This document shows positions 5,018 to 6,474 of a stretch of 6,474 bases of DNA, in pieces. Source of the DNA: an uncultured Acidaminococcus sp. Lineage in GTDB: Bacteria > Bacillota > Negativicutes > Acidaminococcales > Acidaminococcaceae. The position numbers and the translations under genes are program-made. How positions within the stretch are numbered: position 1 is the first letter of the stretch; each line of letters begins with the position of its first letter. The stretch lies in contig CAAGJR010000106.1 in NCBI GenBank assembly GCA_900770265.1, positions 1 through 6,474 on the forward strand. Reading direction: 5' to 3'. The notes beneath the pieces are model-generated. The model was not told the DNA's origin, did not search any database, and worked only from the letters and a program-made list of their open reading frames with translations.

Positions 5018-5258
5018 TCCCTTTTTTTAGGACTAAGATGGCCTCGTTTTCCACAGGGGCGATGGTGGAGATGGCATGCTTATAGATCAGCTGCTGCTTC
5101 CCCTCGCTTTCCAGGATCACGGTGAAGTTGTCGAAACCCCACACCCTGCCCCGGACCTGGAAGCCGTTCATCAGGTAAATCACGATGGTCTTTTTCTCGC
5201 TGCGGACTCTGTTCAGGAAACTGTCTTGTAGATTCAATGGTCTATTGCCGGTTGTCAT
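4992..5258 (-). CDS. hfq: RNA chaperone Hfq
   Basis: Sm-like protein that forms a hexameric ring and promotes pairing of small RNAs with mRNAs. It has 88 residues. The Sm1 motif runs from about 10 to 50 (LQDSFLNRVRSEKK, then GFDNFTV at 41-47), and the Sm2 motif YKHAIST is at 59-65. Q11 and the Y59-K60-H61 triad, which form the proximal U-binding pore, are present. The rim that is RRER in E. coli reads RSEK here (19-22), less basic. The wording GFDNFTVILESEGKQQLIYK is close to the Bacillus form, which places the genome in the Firmicutes. The C-terminal tail is short. The ATG at 5258 has AGGG 8 nt upstream (5267-5270). It lies 32 nt after miaA, an arrangement also known in Proteobacteria, and overlaps xerD downstream. 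Confidence 0.97.
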   Translation of the reverse strand: MTTGNRPLNLQDSFLNRVRSEKKTIVIYLMNGFQVRGRVWGFDNFTVILESEGKQQLIYKHAISTIAPVENEAILVLKKGNDQGVSKE

Positions 5259-5290
5259 GATTGATTCCCTCTCTTTTCAGTCTGGAATTT

Positions 5291-6235
5291 TCAATTTGGA
5301 ATGAACTGTCTTTCCTGCAAGATCTGGAGCATCCCTGCCACGCAGGCTGCGTAGTCCGGGGGATCGTCCAGGTCGAACCACTGGATGTAGGGCATTTTCT
5401 TGTACCAGGTGATCTGCCGTTTGGCAAAATTCCGGGTAGCCTGTTTCAGTTTGGCGATGGCCTCTTCCCGTGTCCACTCTCCACGGAAATAGTTCACCAC
5501 CTGCCGGTAGCCGATGCTCTTCATGGACTGGGCGTCAAGTGGCACCCCCATGTCCAGCAGCTTCCGGGTTTCTTCGAAAAGGCCCTGCTCCACCATAAGA
5601 TCAACCCGCCGGTTGATCCTGTCGTACAAAGAAGCACGAGGCATCTGCAAACCAAAGACAACCGCATCGTAGGGGCTTTCTGCCGCTTTTTCCGCCGACA
5701 CCCGGTCCCCACCCAGGGTTGTCTCTATGGCTCTTATTATACGCCTTCTGTCGTTAATCTTCAATTCCTTAGCCTTTTCCGGGTCCAGTTTTTCCAGTTT
5801 GGCATGGAGGGCCGCATTGCCCTCCCGGTCTGCGAAAGCGTTCAACTTTTCACGCAACGCCGACGATTCGTCCACGCTGGAGAAATCGTAATGCTCCAGC
5901 AGGGCCTTCACGTACAGGCCCGTGCCCCCCACCAGGATGGGCATCTTGCCCCGGGCGTTGCAGTCCCGGATCCAGGCGTCGGCCTGCTGCTGGAAATCCA
6001 CTACGGAAAATTTCTGGTCCGGCTCCAGGATGTTCACCAGATGGTGGGGCACCAGGGCCAGTTCCTCCGCCGTGGGTTTGGCGGTGGCGATATCCATGTG
6101 GCGGAACACCAGCATGGAGTCCCCGGAGATGATCTCCCCGTCCAGCTTCTGGGCCAGGGCGATGCCGCAGTGGCTCTTGCCCGTGGCCGTGGGGCCGATG
6201 ATGGCGATGACTTTCGGTTTCGTTTCCGGGCTCAC
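5291..6235 (-). CDS. miaA: tRNA dimethylallyltransferase MiaA
   Basis: Transfers a dimethylallyl group from DMAPP to N6 of A37 in tRNAs reading codons that begin with U, making i6A, which stabilises codon pairing. The 314 residues are normal for the family. The P-loop GPTATGKS is at 14-21, the general base is D39 (SGDSML), MDIATAKP follows at 47-54, and VGGTGLY is at 102-108. DRRRIIRAIE near 182-191 is the conserved family motif. The family wording GDSMQVY reads GDSMLVF here, a minor substitution. The start is GTG at 6235, with AGGAGG (6243-6248) 7 nt upstream, and it overlaps the stop of the preceding methyltransferase in the sequence GTGA. This supports co-translation in one operon. hfq follows after 32 nt. 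Confidence 0.97.
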   Translation of the reverse strand: MSPETKPKVIAIIGPTATGKSHCGIALAQKLDGEIISGDSMLVFRHMDIATAKPTAEELALVPHHLVNILEPDQKFSVVDFQQQADAWIRDCNARGKMPILVGGTGLYVKALLEHYDFSSVDESSALREKLNAFADREGNAALHAKLEKLDPEKAKELKINDRRRIIRAIETTLGGDRVSAEKAAESPYDAVVFGLQMPRASLYDRINRRVDLMVEQGLFEETRKLLDMGVPLDAQSMKSIGYRQVVNYFRGEWTREEAIAKLKQATRNFAKRQITWYKKMPYIQWFDLDDPPDYAACVAGMLQILQERQFIPN

Positions 6236-6474
6236 CGGGCTCCCTCCTCTCTGTGGATGACGCCGTAGCGCACCTTGCTGTATTTGCCGCCCAGCACTTC
6301 GGTGGCCCCCAGGCTGCGCAGCAGGTCGTCCTCCCGCTCCTTCACCACCACGGTGGGGGCCAGGCGCAGGGCCGCCCGTACCATGTCCCGGTCCAGGGGC
6401 TTGTGGTACGTAGCGGGCCGCAGGGGCTGCATGCTGGACGAGTTGCCGATGGGCCGGCGGAACATGGGGTCGAA
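6232..6474 (-). CDS. RsmJ-like (DUF548) SAM-dependent methyltransferase, C-terminal part
   Basis: Only the last 80 residues are in the window; the 5' part lies beyond it. The fragment begins FDPMF, which matches the DPMF catalytic motif of RsmJ-type class I methyltransferases. It continues with the spacing of that family: SSSMQPLR, a helix with ALRLAP, then TVVVKERED, where RsmJ has RVVVKRPD, and GGKYSKVRYGVI near the end. E. coli RsmJ makes m2G1516 in 16S rRNA; the target of Firmicutes members is not assumed to be the same. The TGA stop overlaps the miaA GTG start by 4 nt. I identified it from memory of the family pattern, not by alignment, so a different class I methyltransferase remains possible. 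Confidence 0.6.
   Translation of the reverse strand, partial: FDPMFRRPIGNSSSMQPLRPATYHKPLDRDMVRAALRLAPTVVVKEREDDLLRSLGATEVLGGKYSKVRYGVIHREEGAR

Noticed and set aside
5261..6268. 335-codon plus-strand open frame
   Set aside because: It is antisense to miaA, whose catalytic motifs are complete.

Overview
The window reads as a chromosomal segment of a GC-rich member of the Negativicutes (diderm Firmicutes). An Acidaminococcus-like glutamate fermenter is the best guess. The reasons are a Bacillus-type Hfq sequence, the order SAM-methyltransferase - miaA - hfq - xerD, and two adjacent Na+/glutamate symporter genes of the GltS (ESS) family. The organism assignment is inference; the gene content is read directly. 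Every convincing gene lies on the minus strand, so transcription runs from high to low coordinates. The long plus-strand open frames are shadows of these genes.

In transcription order, positions 6474-4112 hold a compact housekeeping cluster. It contains the C-terminal end of an RsmJ-like (DUF548) methyltransferase, then miaA (GTG start in a 4-nt overlap with the preceding stop), hfq 32 nt further on, and xerD overlapping the hfq 3' end by 26 nt. These genes serve RNA modification, sRNA-based regulation and chromosome dimer resolution. Next comes htpX, a membrane zinc protease, whose ribosome binding site directly abuts a structured repeat. It ends in a strong intrinsic terminator at 3063-3100.

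Positions 2574-3109 are non-coding. They hold the htpX terminator, an inverted pair of structured repeats (2835-3052), an AT-rich stretch with no assigned feature, and the promoter and structured leader of the second gltS gene. A third repeat copy lies at 3985-4063. All three copies carry a first stem that changes sequence but keeps pairing, and an invariant second stem.

Positions 2573-1 hold two gltS-type genes in tandem, separated by an intrinsic terminator (1256-1293). Each has its own promoter and an untranslated leader of about 85 nt. The two promoters share a 21-nt block (17 of 21 identical) covering the -35 box, plus a further 9-mer upstream, which suggests joint control. The paralogues differ at the two glycine-rich signature loops: the copy at 1-1076 keeps the family histidines and the copy at 1326-2573 has lost both. 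No phage genes, transposase, CRISPR array, tRNA or rRNA were seen.
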